Source: Symsagittifera roscoffensis (taxonomy: Eukaryota; Xenacoelomorpha; Acoela; Convolutidae). From it: a stretch of DNA of 64,000 bases. The stretch is from NCBI RefSeq assembly GCF_963678635.1, contig NC_087068.1, positions 54,212,213 through 54,276,212 of the forward strand, given 5' to 3'. The position numbers and the translations under genes are program-made. Positions 24,801-39,800 of this stretch are shown here, one piece after another; within the stretch, counting starts at the first letter, position 1; every line of letters starts with the position of its first letter. The notes under the pieces were generated by a model. The model was not told the origin of the DNA and did no database searches. It saw only the letters and a list, made by a program, of their open reading frames with translations.

Positions 24801-27800
24801 GAACAACCTTTGAGACTTTTACTGAAAAAAAAAACGAAAAAATAAATCATCACGATCTTTGTCAGTCTGTACTATGTTCAACGACTTTTTAAAAAAAGAA
24901 AACATAGCCAACAAACATTTGTAGTCAAGGAACGAAGGTAAACAGGAAAAATTACAGACTTGTTTTTTGAAAAAATCTAATTTTAGATTTTCCGAGGAAA
25001 AAATAGATGGCCTTAAAGCTCTTGAAATTCAAGAACAATTTATGATTGACACTTTTTCAAAAAAATGATGAAATTAAATCAATTGGGGCAAACTGAATCA
25101 ATAGTTAAATTTTTTATTTTGCTGGGAAACCTGATAATTAAATTCCGTTTTCGAAATTAGAAGTCGATATCGTTGTTCGTGACCTTTACACTTTTGCTGC
25201 TCGATAAAAAAAGCGTGCCTTCCTTTAAAAAAAGGAAACGAACTGAACTAAAGAAGAATTCAAAAGTCAAACAGCGAAAAAGTAAACTTAATTCTGAAAA
25301 AGTGTTTAGACTTTTCCTGAAAAAAAAAACAGAACAAAAAATTCATCGCGACCTATATAAGAGTCTTCGTTCATCGACTCACACCCGATTATAAAGTTCC
25401 TCCCCATTTTCAACGGTCGGAAGAAAAACACGACCAAATTAGGTATTTTGTTTTTGTGAGCCCGTTCACTGCATTGGACGCGCTCGTCAAAACGGGTTGA
25501 TTGAATACTACGTTCTGTTTGGATCAGCGTTCTTGCTTGGTGTCATGAACGTTCATAATGGGTTTCACTTCGATCATTGACACTTATAACGGCAAAGTAC
25601 AACAAAACACTAAATTCAAACTAATACTTCACCTAGAGGCGAAGCTGCACTTGCAAACACAAGCGAGGAATTGCATTCGATTCGAAACTTCAACCTCGAG
25701 GTTTCGAGTCTATCGTCCTCGCATCTGCGACACGAGCCCTTGAAATTATTCTAACCCTGACCACCAATAAGCAGCAACAGATTCGAACAAACTGCCATTG
25801 GTCTGCAGGAAAAATGCCACCGAAAATAAACTTTGCACGTAATAAATTGGAAATTAAAACGCCGAATTTTTTTGCTAAAAATATCGGAAAATTAAAAAAA
25901 TGGAGTTTTTTTATTGTTCTGTTTTATGAAACAAATAGCATTCTTTGGTTCAATTAATCAATTAAAAACCCATCAAATGATTCAACTTATTACATTTCGA
26001 TTTTCAAAGCACAGGCTAAGAAACTGCCAATGCCGCGTGCTGCATAAGTGTCACTAACATTTCAAAAACAACAAAAATAGCACTAACATTTGTGTTTTAG
26101 GTTGAAAAACAAAAAGCAGCCTTGTAGTAATACACTACGCTTTGCTTGTGTAAAAAAAAACCTGATACTACGGGATTTGAATCCGAACCTCAAGAGCTGC
26201 AGTCACTTAGGTGATTAAACTAATATCACGATTAGTTGATTATTAGATATCAGTGATATAACTAAATCATATGTTGTGCATTTAGCGCAAAACGTTGCAC
26301 TAAAATCAGCTAATTTGATTTTATAAAGTAGATGGACTGTATTACACTACACAAATTTTCAAGAAAAAACCTCAAAACCTTGAACTAATTACATTATCTA
26401 ATATATTTGTCTAAAAAACAATCAACATACCATAGGTCTGTGGACATCCCAAAAAGCTCTTTCTTGGCTGTCTAAAATTTTGCGCTCCATTTTGTCTCGT
26501 TTTCTATCGACCCTAAAACAAGAAAAATATCATAACAAAACATCATGTCATAAATAACGGAAGCTCTTAAATCGTTTGCCATTTTCGGATTATCACACCT
26601 AAAGGATATTCCCCGAATGCATTAGTTTCTAACCAATACAAATATTTGAAACAATTTCACGATCATTTCGTATTTCAATGTTATTTAGCATGGTTTTTCA
26701 TTAAAAAAATTTGCAGCAAAGAATAGCGGCTCATATTTATTCAAATCAACATTTCGTACTTGGCCTGGGCTTCTGCTTGCATGAAAATGAACTCCCAATT
26801 GCGACTGAACATTTTCTGTAACTTCGAGAGACTCTCCTGAAACATAAATCAATAAATGCAATTTGTCAACACCGTAAACACTTCAAAAATGTCCTTATTG
26901 CAACATACACCCAACAAGCTAATAATTATTACATTGTACCAAACAGGACCAAGCAGGAGTTTGCAAGTCCAACAACTCCACGACAACCCAAAGGTATCAA
27001 ACTGCCTAAATATAAATGAGACGAAAAGAACAAGCATTCAAAAATGAACTAACTTTTGTTTTTTTTTGTTTCAATGAAAAACATGATCATCATAATCAAA
27101 TTTTCCCCGGCCAATTTTTTGCTATCGTACTCGCTTTTTTCAAGAACTGAGATTTTCGAGTAAAAATCACCACCGTCACAAGAAACAATTCGCCGTCAGT
27201 TTTCAACAAGGCCGCTACGTAGCAATGGCACGTGGTAGTCTTCACAGCAACTATCATTTTCCTTTCTGAGGCCACTTCGAATTTTCTGACACTGCTTATT
27301 ACTCTTCTCTCACGCCTGGTTTATTATAACTTCTCTAGTTATAACTGTGATTACAACTTACTGCTTCATAGTCCGCCAGTTCCAGTCTGGTTTTGTTGAG
27401 CATTGTCCGCTTGCACAGGTACACTGCATAGTCTGTGTTCTCCGGTTCCCAACAGTTTGAAGGCCAAAAGTAGGGCGTCTGAAACAAAACAGGTTTACAG
27501 TTGATCGCACTTTTAGGTCCTTCAAATTATAACAAACCAAACGTCTTCATAATTTGAAAGTTTGAATACCGTTCAAAAATCATTGACACTTTCTTACAGT
27601 CTGTTCATCCAACAGACAGTTGGAAAAAGTTCAATGACTTTTTGAACAGTATTCGAACTTTCAAATTTTGGTGAAAAAAACATCACTTTAAAGCTCTTAG
27701 AAGTTCAAAAATTAATTATGAATGGAGAATGGCAATGTTTTAATAAAATTAACCTTATTTGAAAAAATTGGATCATTAAATGAACTTTTATTTAGCTGAG

Positions 27801-30800
27801 GAGAAATCTGATGTTTTTGTGACCTTTATACTTTTGCTGTTCAACAGTGGAGTTTGTCTTTCTTTCAGCAAACGAATTTGAAATGAACTTACATGAAGCT
27901 CAAAAATCAAGTCGCGAAAAATCCTATTTAAATTCAATTTCGAAACCTTATGTCATTTAAAATTTAAATTTTTTGGGCCGTTTCCGCTTTCCCATTTGGT
28001 CAATCAGTTGGTTAAAATTCAAATAGAAACAAAAAATTTGAGCGTGAAAATAGACTTTTTGCTGAAAAACCAAAGGACCTAAGAATAGTGTGTTCAGTTA
28101 AGTTTGATCACAAATTATATATTTGATCACAGAAAATAGGACACCGAAATGCAAACGTAACTCCCACAAGCCAATTTGCTTGAAAAGGGGAAATAATTCA
28201 AGCCTGCTGCAAAAAAAAGACTTGCCTATTTTTGTATACGTCTCAACCGAACTGTCTAATTTATTTTCGAATTAAATTTCCGAACTTTAAGTAACTTTTT
28301 TCATTAAAATTAAATTCAGTTCAAAGAGTGAAAATTTCTACGCACGTTTTAAATCTACCAATCTTTTGAACTATAAGAGCATAAAGATATGACTTTCGAA
28401 GCTCACTTGGAATTATGGCAAAAGACTGACTCTTGGTCAAAAGATCAAACGATCGATTCACAGTGGATCAGAAGTTTTAGTTGAAAATCGATAAAAATTG
28501 TTCCCTAAACCCCTAACCCCCTGTACTGGGTAACCCGAATGTGAGGGCGGGGTGACGGAAAGGGCAAAATTATTCTTGTATTGGCCTCTATCACCACCCA
28601 AAAAACGGTACCTCTACAATGGCTATAAAGCCAAAAACTTAAGGATTTTTGGAAAATCAATTAAAAATGCATCGAAATGCGGACAATTTGAGAGAATTAT
28701 ACCGAAAATTTGACAGAATGAAATTTAGGAGACAGAGTGTTGAATGAGCCACAGCTTGAACATAACTTACTATATCTGAGTTTTCGTAGAAGTTAGTTAT
28801 CCTTCGACCTTTTTCATTGAGTTCTCGGTACTTTTTACGGGTTTGATTGGTGTTACCGCTGATTGCTTTCAGAAAACGTATGAACCGAAGGGTCGCTGAC
28901 CTGGAAAAGCGACGTAACGCCGTTATGCCAGCCTTCAACTGGATTGGTTGTTCGAATGATACTAGCTGCCATGTTGCCGTAATGATTCCATAGAGCTTGG
29001 GGGGAATGATCACACTGTTGTCGACCAATTGTCTCCTTTAAAATAAGTTTTCTGGAAATATGATACTAGCTCGTCAATTTTCTCAAGGATATCAATTGGA
29101 AGGTCGAACTGATCGGAAGTTTGACAAATTTCGTCTATGACAAGAGTAAACGCAGACTCGACATCTTAGACAGGAACGAAGCTTAAAGCTGGGATCATTT
29201 TTGAGATTACGGCTATCTCAGCATTGATTTCAGTCTTATATAGGGACGAAAATGCATTCAAGGCAGCTTGTTCCAAAAAGGCTAATTAGGGCTTCAAGAA
29301 ACCTATTGTAAGTGGACTCCTTTGTGTTGCTAAGCAAAACGCAAGCGGAGGGGGGATCAAAGCCGCCAATCTGGATATGTACTGTATATAATTGATATAC
29401 TTGAGACGGGCATATCTTCAAAATTCCATCACAAATTCAAACTTTGCTATGAACACAAAGAGCATTTAAAATTTCCATATCCGGAAATTTTTCACTGTCT
29501 TCTTTTCCGAAGAAGGAATCGTTCACTGTCTTCTTTTCAGCTATCATGTAGACAAAATGGCAAATATTTGTCGGGAATGTCGAAGTGACGGTCGGTCGAT
29601 GAAACCACTTCGAGTGGTTCTTGCGTTTTGTTCCTATTTAGGGTCCTTGTCAGGGCTGCACATGAAGGAAGTGAAAGCTGAATTGCCGGACTATCGTTCA
29701 CAGTCTTGAGGCTAGCTGCTATAAACTGGTTGTTTACAGGATTGATTTGCGATTTTGCTGTTTCTCTCAACTGACTAACAAGCTGCCTTGCTTCTACGCG
29801 ACCGGGGTTAAACTCATGGCTATACTTGTGATTGAACGAAATAATGGTTTCGTCGCAAGTTTTAAGAGTCATTGAGCATTTATGTGAACGCCATTTTGCA
29901 CAACGCCAGTGAGTGGTAGATTTGGTGTCTCTCTTTTTAATGCACACGTGTCCGTCCAAGATAAGTAACGCTTTGCCTTGCTGAGTTTTACCGTAGATAA
30001 AATCTGTCATACTGGTGTTCATTGTATTGGTGCTATGTGTGTAATGATATACCTTTGCGTTGTGTTTCATTATCAAAATTTTCTCAATTAAAATTTTATC
30101 CCTATGAAAAATTTGAAAAATTTTATCCCTAGAAAAGAGTCTTTTATCATTAGCAATATCTCTATGTGGAGTCTCGAAATAATTGAGGCAGTTGAGCTGA
30201 GTCTCTTTTTAATTGCGATATAGATATAAGCACCAATCTTCGGTAATCTATATCATAAATTAATGTTTAATCCTCTATGGGATAATTTAATTGAGGTGGG
30301 CTATATTGGCATGGGCTGTTGTGACCATTGGGATATATTGGTATGGGATATTTTATTATGGGACACTTTCGTATGGGATACTTTGTCCTGTCACCGAAAA
30401 ATGCATATAATTCAAATAGTATTTTCAATGTTTTTTCAGGAAATTCTAAATTAAATAATTTATGAGGATAAACAGCAAAAAAAATTAGCGAGTTCAGTGA
30501 ACTGTTATTCTATTTTCAGACATTCATTTTTCGCAACCAAAATTCATCTTAAAACGCCATTGTTGCAATTAAAAAGAAGTAGCAGCCTTTTTTGTGGAAA
30601 ACACAATGAGATGCTTGTTAAAATTAGTCAGGAAAAGACTTGATATAAAACAAAGGTTAACCTTGCAACCCCTGTTAACCCCGTGAATTTCATCAAGAAA
30701 GAGCTTTACAGTTAAAATGGTAAAACTAAGTACATTTTCAATTACGTAAGCAAAAACCGTCCTTCAGATGCTAAATTTCTAACAACTCTTTAATCGCAAT

Positions 30801-33800
30801 TGAGTTCTGAGGGAATTCAATTACGGCAATGGAACTCAAGAAAAAGCTTAAGAGTATTGATGGAAAATAAAGGCGCTTTCATCAATAAATGTTAATTGCT
30901 TCAAACATTTCAGCCCGGCCAACTCGATAGAACGTCGATTTTCAGAGACAAGCAAGTAATCACGGCACAAAAAGCCTCGTTGAAAAGTAATCAATAATTG
31001 AATTCCTGGATTCAAATACCAGACAAAGCAACTCGGTGGTCTAGAGGAAGGAAAACATAGGCAACTGAAAGTTGGAAAAGAAACAATGAAAAAGGGTAAA
31101 GAAAAAAAAACAGACTTGTTTTTTGAAAAACATCAACTTTCGAAGTTCAAAAAATGTACATGGCCTTAAAGCTCTTTGAATTTCTAGGACAATTTATGAT
31201 GGATACTTTTTTGATAAAATTAGCCCAATTTGAGAAAACTGGATGAATAGGTAAAAAAAATTCCGCGGGTAAATCTGAAAATTAAAACCAGCTTTCAAAA
31301 CTAGAAGTCAATTACAGTTTTCGTGGCTTTTACACTTTTGTAGTTCGATAGTGGAGTTTGCCTTCCTTTTAACAAAGGAAATAAATTGAACTTGAGAACA
31401 AATCAAAAGTCAAACCGCTGATAAAAATCCTCACGACCAGCGTAAGAGTCTTCACTATGTTCATTGACTTTTATACACATTAAAAAGTTACTTAAAACTT
31501 TTATTTGACACATCAATGAATGAGGAAAGCAAAATTCCCAACGAACAGAAATTTTTTATTTCAAATTTGTTGCTCTTCAAATAAAGGGAGATCAGGGATT
31601 AAATGAAAGGACTGCGTATGCAAACTCGGTCTACAAAGTGTCCACAAAAAAACATAGCCATAAACCCCAGACAAATCTTTTTAAATAGATACAGATATTC
31701 AACTTTCATCGAAATTCCATGTATCAGCAAAACTATGAATAAGTCTAGATAATCCATAGAGTAAATTCTACATATAAGCTCAGATCTTATTTATAACAAA
31801 GATAAACGCAAAAAAGCTTAAATACGAAAAAATATGGCCTTCAAATAAGCCGCCACTAATTGAACCGAGAGCTACATAACCACAAAATAAATCAGAAATT
31901 TCGAAATCGCAGCTAAGACTACAAAACACAAACATCAAAAGAAGTTCACAGTCAGCTGGAAATTCAAAATTCACCTCGGAAATTGCCTTGCACTTCTACT
32001 TCACCAATATTTTCCGGGTCACTTCTTCCGAAAATGGTTATGGCAGAGTTGTTTACTAGAAAAAAAATCTGCCTCCCGAATTGAATACACTTGTTCTCGG
32101 ACGTTTAAAAGAATTTTTCTATCATTATCTTTCCACCACAGGGGTTATCTTCAAAAAAATCAATTTACATCACAAAAGGAAGTCACTTCACTTTCATTTT
32201 TGAGAGCATTTTCCATTATGTTTGAGAGCAGTTTTCATTGGAGTTAAAAAGTAAACACATAAACCTGTGTAATCTGTCAGGACGATGAAGCAACTGAAGG
32301 ACACTGAAATCACTTTGCATTTCATTTTTAACATATTGAAAACAGAGTCGAAATGGAGTTTCGCAACACTTGTGACAAAACATAAACATCGCATTACAGG
32401 CTAGTGGTTAAAAAATGAAACCAAAGCCACAAAGTCAACAAAAAATTGAAAAAACACAACTACCAAAATCCAACGTTTGTCTCGAATATTGTTAACTTGA
32501 CGAAAACACGTTAAGTAACACCGTCGCTGGCGTTCAATAAGTATTAGTTAACAATTATCGAGCGACATACAAAGTCGACAAAATTGAGTAAATACCCGTT
32601 GCGCCTGAAACTTTACGCCCCTTTTCCGGAAACAAAAAATAATATGCCAATTTTCATTTGAAACGAAGCAATTTAATTTTAGGCCACTAAATTCAACCAG
32701 GCAGCGCAAATTTAGCCGATATAACATTAGCCAAAACCATATAGACCGAATAAAGCTTTCGACTTTGGTCCAATCCAGTCGTGGCTTCTGCCTTTTTCAG
32801 GTTGTTTCAGCCTACAAGCATATCAGTCGAGCTCGCTCCTGATAACTAGTGACGGTTCAAAACTGGATCATAGCTGAGTCTATGAAACCAAAAACTTTCA
32901 TCTATCTGGTGTTCCGCAGATACGATTTAGACGACATTAGACACCCTCACAATAGCTCCGATATATTTCCCCATTTGTCTGATATCATTTCCTCCTTTCC
33001 CCGAAACGGGCGCCGCAACCAGAATGACAGGACGTCTCAGTTATTGCAACCTACCTAGAAGCACCCCGGCGGTGGCCATAGTATGGGACTTGGACGATAC
33101 GAAGAAACCAACAACCTTCCCCTGGCAGTACTGTGAACAACCAAAACCAAGCAAACAACCTTCTCTGAAGTACTGTATTAATGTCTGAACTATTCAACAT
33201 AAATTTTTAAATAATTCAAAACGAAATGAGACCAAACAGACGAAACTTCAAGCGATGCCCATCGACACGGCACATAATACAATAACATAAACAACGCTTT
33301 CGAGCCAAAAAATCTATACAAGATCAGAGGAAAGTAAATTAATAAGTTATAGGGAAAAATAAACTCAATTTCAATTACAATGAAACTGCTTACAGCACAA
33401 GAAAAGTACGCGATGTTTCAACTTCTAAAAAATAGACAACCGATAGTTTGACAAAAGACTGTCACTTTTTTTGAACGAAAAAATTTAAATTCATGAAAAA
33501 AGCAGGTCCTCGCCGGACTCTGAACTAAGATCGTTATCGTCTCAAGCATGGTCGGTACTTCTGAATTAATTATGCCGGAAAAGGATTTTAATTTGAAATA
33601 GTTATAAATCAAGTTACAAAATGATCAAGTGATTTATTAAAATAAGATGTTACCATATTAATACAAGATGCAGAGTCTATAATCCGATTTAAACCCGCTG
33701 CTAGTCGTAACCGTAAAGCAAAATAAAAACCCAAAATTTCGAAAAGCAAAAAAGGACTTCTTTAGACAGATTTCAAATTCCGAAAACATCACGCTGAAAC

Positions 33801-36800
33801 TATTTGCATTTCATCAATTATTATGACACGCAAATCAACCTAATTAGAGAAAACTGGGTCACAGGGCAACTTTTGCTTCGCTGAGAAATCTGAAGATTAA
33901 ACTCTACCTTCTATTTAAGAAGTCGATTACGTTTTTCGTGGTTTACACACTTTCGCTGTTCGATAGTAGTTTACCTTCCTTTAAACAAGGGAAATCAACT
34001 GAACATCCAAAGAAACCATAAGTAAAACCACGAAAAAGTAAGCTTGAGCCTGAACAAAGGATCTTTCCAAAATTCTTATCTGAACTTTCCTTAAAAAATT
34101 ACCTCGAACTATATAAGAGTCTGAACTAAGTTCATTCACCCTTGAAAGCAAGTAAAACGAAAACAAAATCTCAACCTTTTGATTTTCCAAAAAAAGACTG
34201 CCTTAATGCTCTTTGAATTTCTATAACAATTTATGATTGGTACTTTTTTGATAAAAATAACCCAATTTGAGAAAAATGGAACAATAGTTTTTAGTTCGCT
34301 GAAAACGGATAATTAAATACCGTTTTCGAAATTAGAAGTCGATCACATTTTTCATGACCTTTACACTTTACACGTCGCTGTTCGATAGTGGAATTGGTCT
34401 TTGTAACAAAAGAAATGAACTGAAACTATTTAAAAAAATCAAACCGCGAAAAAATTCCAACCGCGAAAAATTAAATTTGAGCCTGAAACAAATCATCACG
34501 ACCTACATAACAGTCTGAACTACGTTCATCGACTTCTTTTAAAAATTTCATACTTCAGTCTAGAATGTAATTTGAAGTGATAAACATGTCGTGAAACACA
34601 ATAAACAGAGTTACGTGAGCATTCAGAATCCGCTTTACCTCAAGACAAAGTGGAAGAGCCTGGAAGTTGTTAATGTTCAATAATAAAGCAAGTTCAATTT
34701 CTTACAGATTTGTAAGAAAGTTGTTTACGAGAAAACTCTCGCTCCAGATTACACGACACTTGCTCTTGCAAGTGTAAATTACCTATATAGAGAAAAGGCC
34801 TCAGTTTGAAAAGCGGGCTGACAAAAAGCTGTAATAGATAAATTATATTTTAAGCTGTAAAAATTATATTTTTTAGCTGAATTTTAAAGAACTTGCACAT
34901 GTCAGTCTTCACTTTCACGTGACAGCAACTGCACGCGATATGCATAAAAAACACGGTGGATTGTTTTACGTTCTTCGAAAATCGGAACAAATCGTATTTT
35001 CATTGAAGAAACTTCCATTGTCAAACTTGCAAAAACTAGCAAGCGAATAAGCGGCACTTAAGTAAGTGAAAAATTAATTTAAAAAGCGATGACGATAGTC
35101 TGATTAAAACCGGATTTTGATTCTGACCTGGAACCGATAGAAGGTGCCGTCGTTGGTGACTGTGAGGTTGTGTCCATCTATGGGGAAGAAGTAGCCATGA
35201 GCTGCTGTGAGAGAAGCCAGACTCACCGCTTCTGAAACTTACACATGTCACCGTAAATTCAGACCACATTTTTCAAACACATTTTTGAGCTGAGACCAAT
35301 TGCATTGGAGAACAAATTGTTTCTTTTTTAGTCAACCATCCCGGAGTCCTAACTTGAGCTAAATTTTTCAAATTGACAAGAGCGCATATAACCAGAATCC
35401 ATTAAGCTATGACTTTCTTCTAGATCTCACTTAACAAATTGCAGCGGACGTGCGATTTGAACCCACAATCATATGATTGCTGGGCACCATCACTACCGGA
35501 GCGCCATAACGCCACATACCGAACGATATCTATTTGAAGAATTATTTAAAAACATAGCCGTTAACTAAGACATTTATCATCAAACACTTTTTTGAGCTGA
35601 GACCACAGTGAGCTGAATGCAATTTGTTTTAAAAAAAATCAAATTTCCAGAAAAATTTAGGTGTTTCCAAGTAGTACAAGTACCGCCCCAAACAATGTAA
35701 TAAAAGTATGACCTAATATGTCCTGTTATAAGTAACTAAACTTTTAGGCCTACAAATTAGGTACATGCTCCTCCAGCTACTAATCAGACGTAACTTGATT
35801 AGAAACAGTCGATCATACCTATATCCTTGCTGAGAGTTAAACGGGTTTTGCAGTGATGGCTAAAGCAGCTCATTGAATTACCTGATTCGTCGACGTCGTA
35901 AGTTTTCATGAGCCATTGCACCAAGTCAGCGCCTGCAACAAAGCAGAAAAATTCACCGCTGACTTTCAGATATCTGATTCAGTAATTAATTCAATTTTTT
36001 TTCTCATTTTTCCAAATCTTTGTTGGTTTTTGAATATTATCAACAGGGGAAAAATGGTTAAACAACTAAATGCTTTATTGCTCGATGAGAGGTCGAGTTG
36101 CTTGGAATAAAATAAAATATAAACAGAGGCGAGGCGGAGATTCGCAACATTTGCCATTCGCTCTACATGCGATACAACACAAACATAGAAAACGTAAGTT
36201 CAAAAAAAATATATAAAAATGTTGAAAAAAACTAGATTAACCAAAACTTTTGTATGTCTTGATAAAATAAATTTAGGCTCCCAGCTAAAGCTGGAGGTAC
36301 GTGTTTGATAATTTTGGAATTTGTTATACTGATGCGGTATGAAATTGGTAATTTCAATATTAGGATTTTGCCCAAAACTTTTGTTGTTTCTCTACTTAAA
36401 TAAGTGAGAAAATTGAAAAACTGATATATTGGAATTTTCCCAAGGACGTAACATTTCTCTTATATAAAATAACGAGCCGACGCTTCTGTAGGAAAAACTA
36501 TCGCAACTGGTTCTTTCATCTCAGATTTGATAGTGTAGTTTTTAAGAAAAGTCAAAAAACTGATGCTCGTGTGAGGCGAAAGGGAAAAAGCAAAAGAGCC
36601 GACAGCTTACCTGTGAACACACTGGGCACTTTGGACATAAATGACTTGGCGTTCTTGATTGGCACTCCCTCCTTCTCGTCCTGCATCCTCTCCACCAGCA
36701 ACTCCATCTATCAATTATCACATAAAAAATTAAAACAATCAATTCAGTAATTTATAAACAGGCGAAATAGACTTTCGAGTCACTTCCAATACATCAAAAA

Positions 36801-39800
36801 CATAGCATGGCAAGCTGGCAGACATAAAATGAGACAAGAGGTATTATTCCGAGAAAGTATTCGAGCAAAACGAAAATTGAAAAAACGGCATCTTCCAATT
36901 TTTAATACATTTCTCGACGAATGAATTTCAATTGAAAAATACATGGCTTGAAAAAAATTTCCAGCATTAAATAAGCTTTCAGGTAAAATGTATGTAGCAG
37001 TAGGTAAACCGACAACACGTAGGTAGACACCCGTTGAGCAGAAAGTAAGATTGTCATCACAAAAATATGAACTAGAAAACTTTGTTCTCGCAAATTTCTC
37101 CATAGCTCCACTCTGAAGCTCACACGCATAAAAAGCTATCATTAACCTCCGAATTGAACAGAAAATTACAAAAAAGCTCAATTATATTCAAATTAAAAAA
37201 TATAACAAAGAGGCGAAGCGGAGCTTCGCATCACTTGCGATACAACGTAAGCGCAGCATTGCAAGCAAGCAAGCAGAAAATGAGACAGAGATTAAAAAAA
37301 AAACAATCAAAAAAATGACTGCCAAAAAACAAACCGTAGTTAAATAAAATGTTAAAATTTACCGAACAGCGGCCGCTAAGCCGGCAACAAGTGTGTTAGA
37401 CGCTCGTTGATACGAAAACAAGAAATGTCGTAAAAAAATTGGTGTCATAAGTAAATTTTGAGCAATTTTGATTACAGAGCATGAGTCTGAATACAGCTCA
37501 TGCTCTGTAAATTACTAAGCAGATACAGAATAGACCATGAAGTGAACTTTTGCAATGTTCAGAGTACTGATAAAACGTCTAGCATGTACTGTTATAGCAA
37601 TAGTCCAGTAGCATAAATTCAAATTTTCATGAGTAGCATAATTTAAATTTTGATGAAATCAAGCATATAAATGGGAAACGCTAATGGAAGGCAAGCGCAG
37701 TCCAATGATTCAAGAAATTTAGCAAAACAAGTTGTCAACCCCAAAACAAGTCTGTATTCCTATTTTAAAACGCTTGCTATCGCAAAAGTTTAAATATACG
37801 ATACATAATACAAACATAGCCATCAGAAAATTGGAACATAGCCAACAGAAAGTTGGAGAAGAGTCAATAAACGCAAGTGAACAGAAAAAATTCTGACTTG
37901 TTTTGTGAAATATCTCAACTTTCGAAAATCGAAGGAAAAATAGATAGCCTTTACGATTTTAGTGACCTCTACACTTTCGATGTTCGATACTGGAGTTTGC
38001 CTTCCTAGAAAAAAAAAGAAATAAATTGAAATTCAAAGAAATCAAAAGTCAAACCACGAAAAGTAAATTTGAGCCTGAACAAATTTCAAGATTTTTCCTT
38101 ACAAAAAACAAAAAAATAACCACGACCTAGTCTGAATAACGTTCATTGAACCTTAATAAAAATGTGCAATGAACTAAAGAAAATTGACGACAAATGATGG
38201 TTTTTTATTCAAAAATTTTTTTTCAATTTTTGAAGAGAATCTTGGAAAGAAAAACTTGTTTGTAGCTCTTTAAATGTGAAAAATTTTTATGACTTATACA
38301 CTTTTCATACACAGAGGCGAAGCTGAGCTGCGCACTACTTGCGATACAAAACAAAAAAAATGCTAAGTCGAAAAGAAAATTGAAAATGTGGAAAAAAATA
38401 AGATCTATCAAAATAAGTACTGAAACAAAAGCATCCCAAGACAAAAAAATGTGAAATTAGTCTCGAAACAAAACATATAAAGCAGTAGCATATAAAGCAG
38501 TAAGATACAAAGCCAATCTTACCTTAGAATAAACAATTTAAGCCAAAAGTCCCTCTCACCCCCAAAACACACACACACAAAAAAAACTTTTTTTCGTTCG
38601 TGGAACGATGCAATAAGAGGACACTAAGTCAATATGAAACAAGCCAAAAATTTTTGAGCCGAAAAACTTTTTTTGCTATAAAATGAAACTTTAACAAACA
38701 ACAATAAAAGCAAACTTTGAATCAGACAAATATTTAAAACGCTAGCATGCACAAAATAAATCTGTAGCGGTAAATTTGTTGCAAACAGTCTTCCAGGAAA
38801 TGAGTCCAACAGAGGCTTCCAGGAAGTGATCAAAGTTATTTACGAGGTAAGAAGTCTAGTACCCGATTGCAATACCCTTGCTGCTTATCACAAGGGTAAC
38901 AAGAACGCAATTAGAGAAAACTGGCAATTTCCGCTTTTGTAATTGGAGAGCGTAACTTGACTTCCTTAAGCGAAAGAGTTTGAATTGAAATTAAAACGGA
39001 AACAAAAGTTGAACCGCAAAAATAACTTCATAAAATATCTTTCTAGAATTAAAAGAAATAATTTTTTTGCAAAAAAAATCTCTTATAGGAGACCTCTTCG
39101 ACAAATGGTGAGCATTAGCGCTAATCAATTGAAAGTCCAATGACTATTTTTGCCCATCACTCGATTAATGGTAACAGATCAGATGATATAGGCTGCGCAT
39201 GACAAAACAAAACAACAAAACTTTAAAAAGCTTAAGCACGTGTGCAGTATTTATCAGAATGGAACACACATTCACCAACAGAAAAATCAGCTGGGCACCT
39301 AAAAAAACTGTTTTCTGAAAATATGGTAATATCATGCCCACCCCTCTTCTAATGCAAAATTTAGGACCAAGTTAGCATTCTCCCGCTGGGCATTTCACGA
39401 ATGAGGCTGTTAAGTTGCTTCAAAAACAGAAAATTTCAGCCAATCGGAGTTCACGCAGTGCCAACCGTAGTCTGAACTAATATGTGGGGTGGGTGATCTC
39501 AACTAGATCCAAAACTTATCCAAATAATATCAGACTCTTAGCATTATTGACAGATTCATTGTATCCTAGACTAGACAAGGCCGGACCAAACTGAGTCGCA
39601 GTTTCTACTCAAATTGTCCTGCTATACTGGATGGCATTTCTGGAAAGAATAAAACGAATCAACTATTGATGGCCACGGAAAAAGGAAGTCGCCAGTTGGT
39701 CTCCTCCTCGTACCAGAAACTGTCCGGAACAAAACTTTAAAAGCTTAAACTTTCAGGAAATGATAAATAAGTAAAACAGAAAAAAAAAAGATTCTGGAAA

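Larger units (their letters stand above)
21932..26430 (-). other. RGS7-like intron 7
   Basis: Contains tRNA-like SINE segments (around 22656-22709, 23204-23256 and 26172-26220), two adjacent MITE copies (24403-24893 and 24901-25385), and a short repeat at about 24300-24400 also found at 9675-9780. No additional exon is recognised. Confidence 0.7.
27479..35127 (-). other. RGS7-like intron 4, 7.6 kb
   Basis: Holds MITE copies (about 27583-28110, 31055-31475, 33830-34145, 34165-34540) and a decayed FLYWCH/MULE transposase (28657-30076, same strand as the RGS gene). A plus-strand frame at 32849-33058 matches nothing I know. The rest is AT-rich. Confidence 0.7.

Noticed and set aside
29900-30470. 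Trp-Asp repeats in a plus-strand frame at 30263-30454, resembling WD repeats
   Set aside because: The pattern comes from a short TATGGGATA-type repeat and lacks the spacing of WD40 domains.
32849-33058. 69-codon plus-strand ORF as a small gene
   Set aside because: No recognisable domain, no splice or start context of note, and antisense to the RGS transcript; it could be chance.
22656-35507. Functional tRNA genes at the A/B-box sites
   Set aside because: B boxes are good or near-consensus but no site forms a full cloverleaf with a paired acceptor stem, and they sit within repeat families.
36780-37181. 133-codon minus-strand frame in RGS intron 1
   Set aside because: No motif, no matching splice sites in phase, and AT-rich composition; the exons on both sides already join in phase without it.
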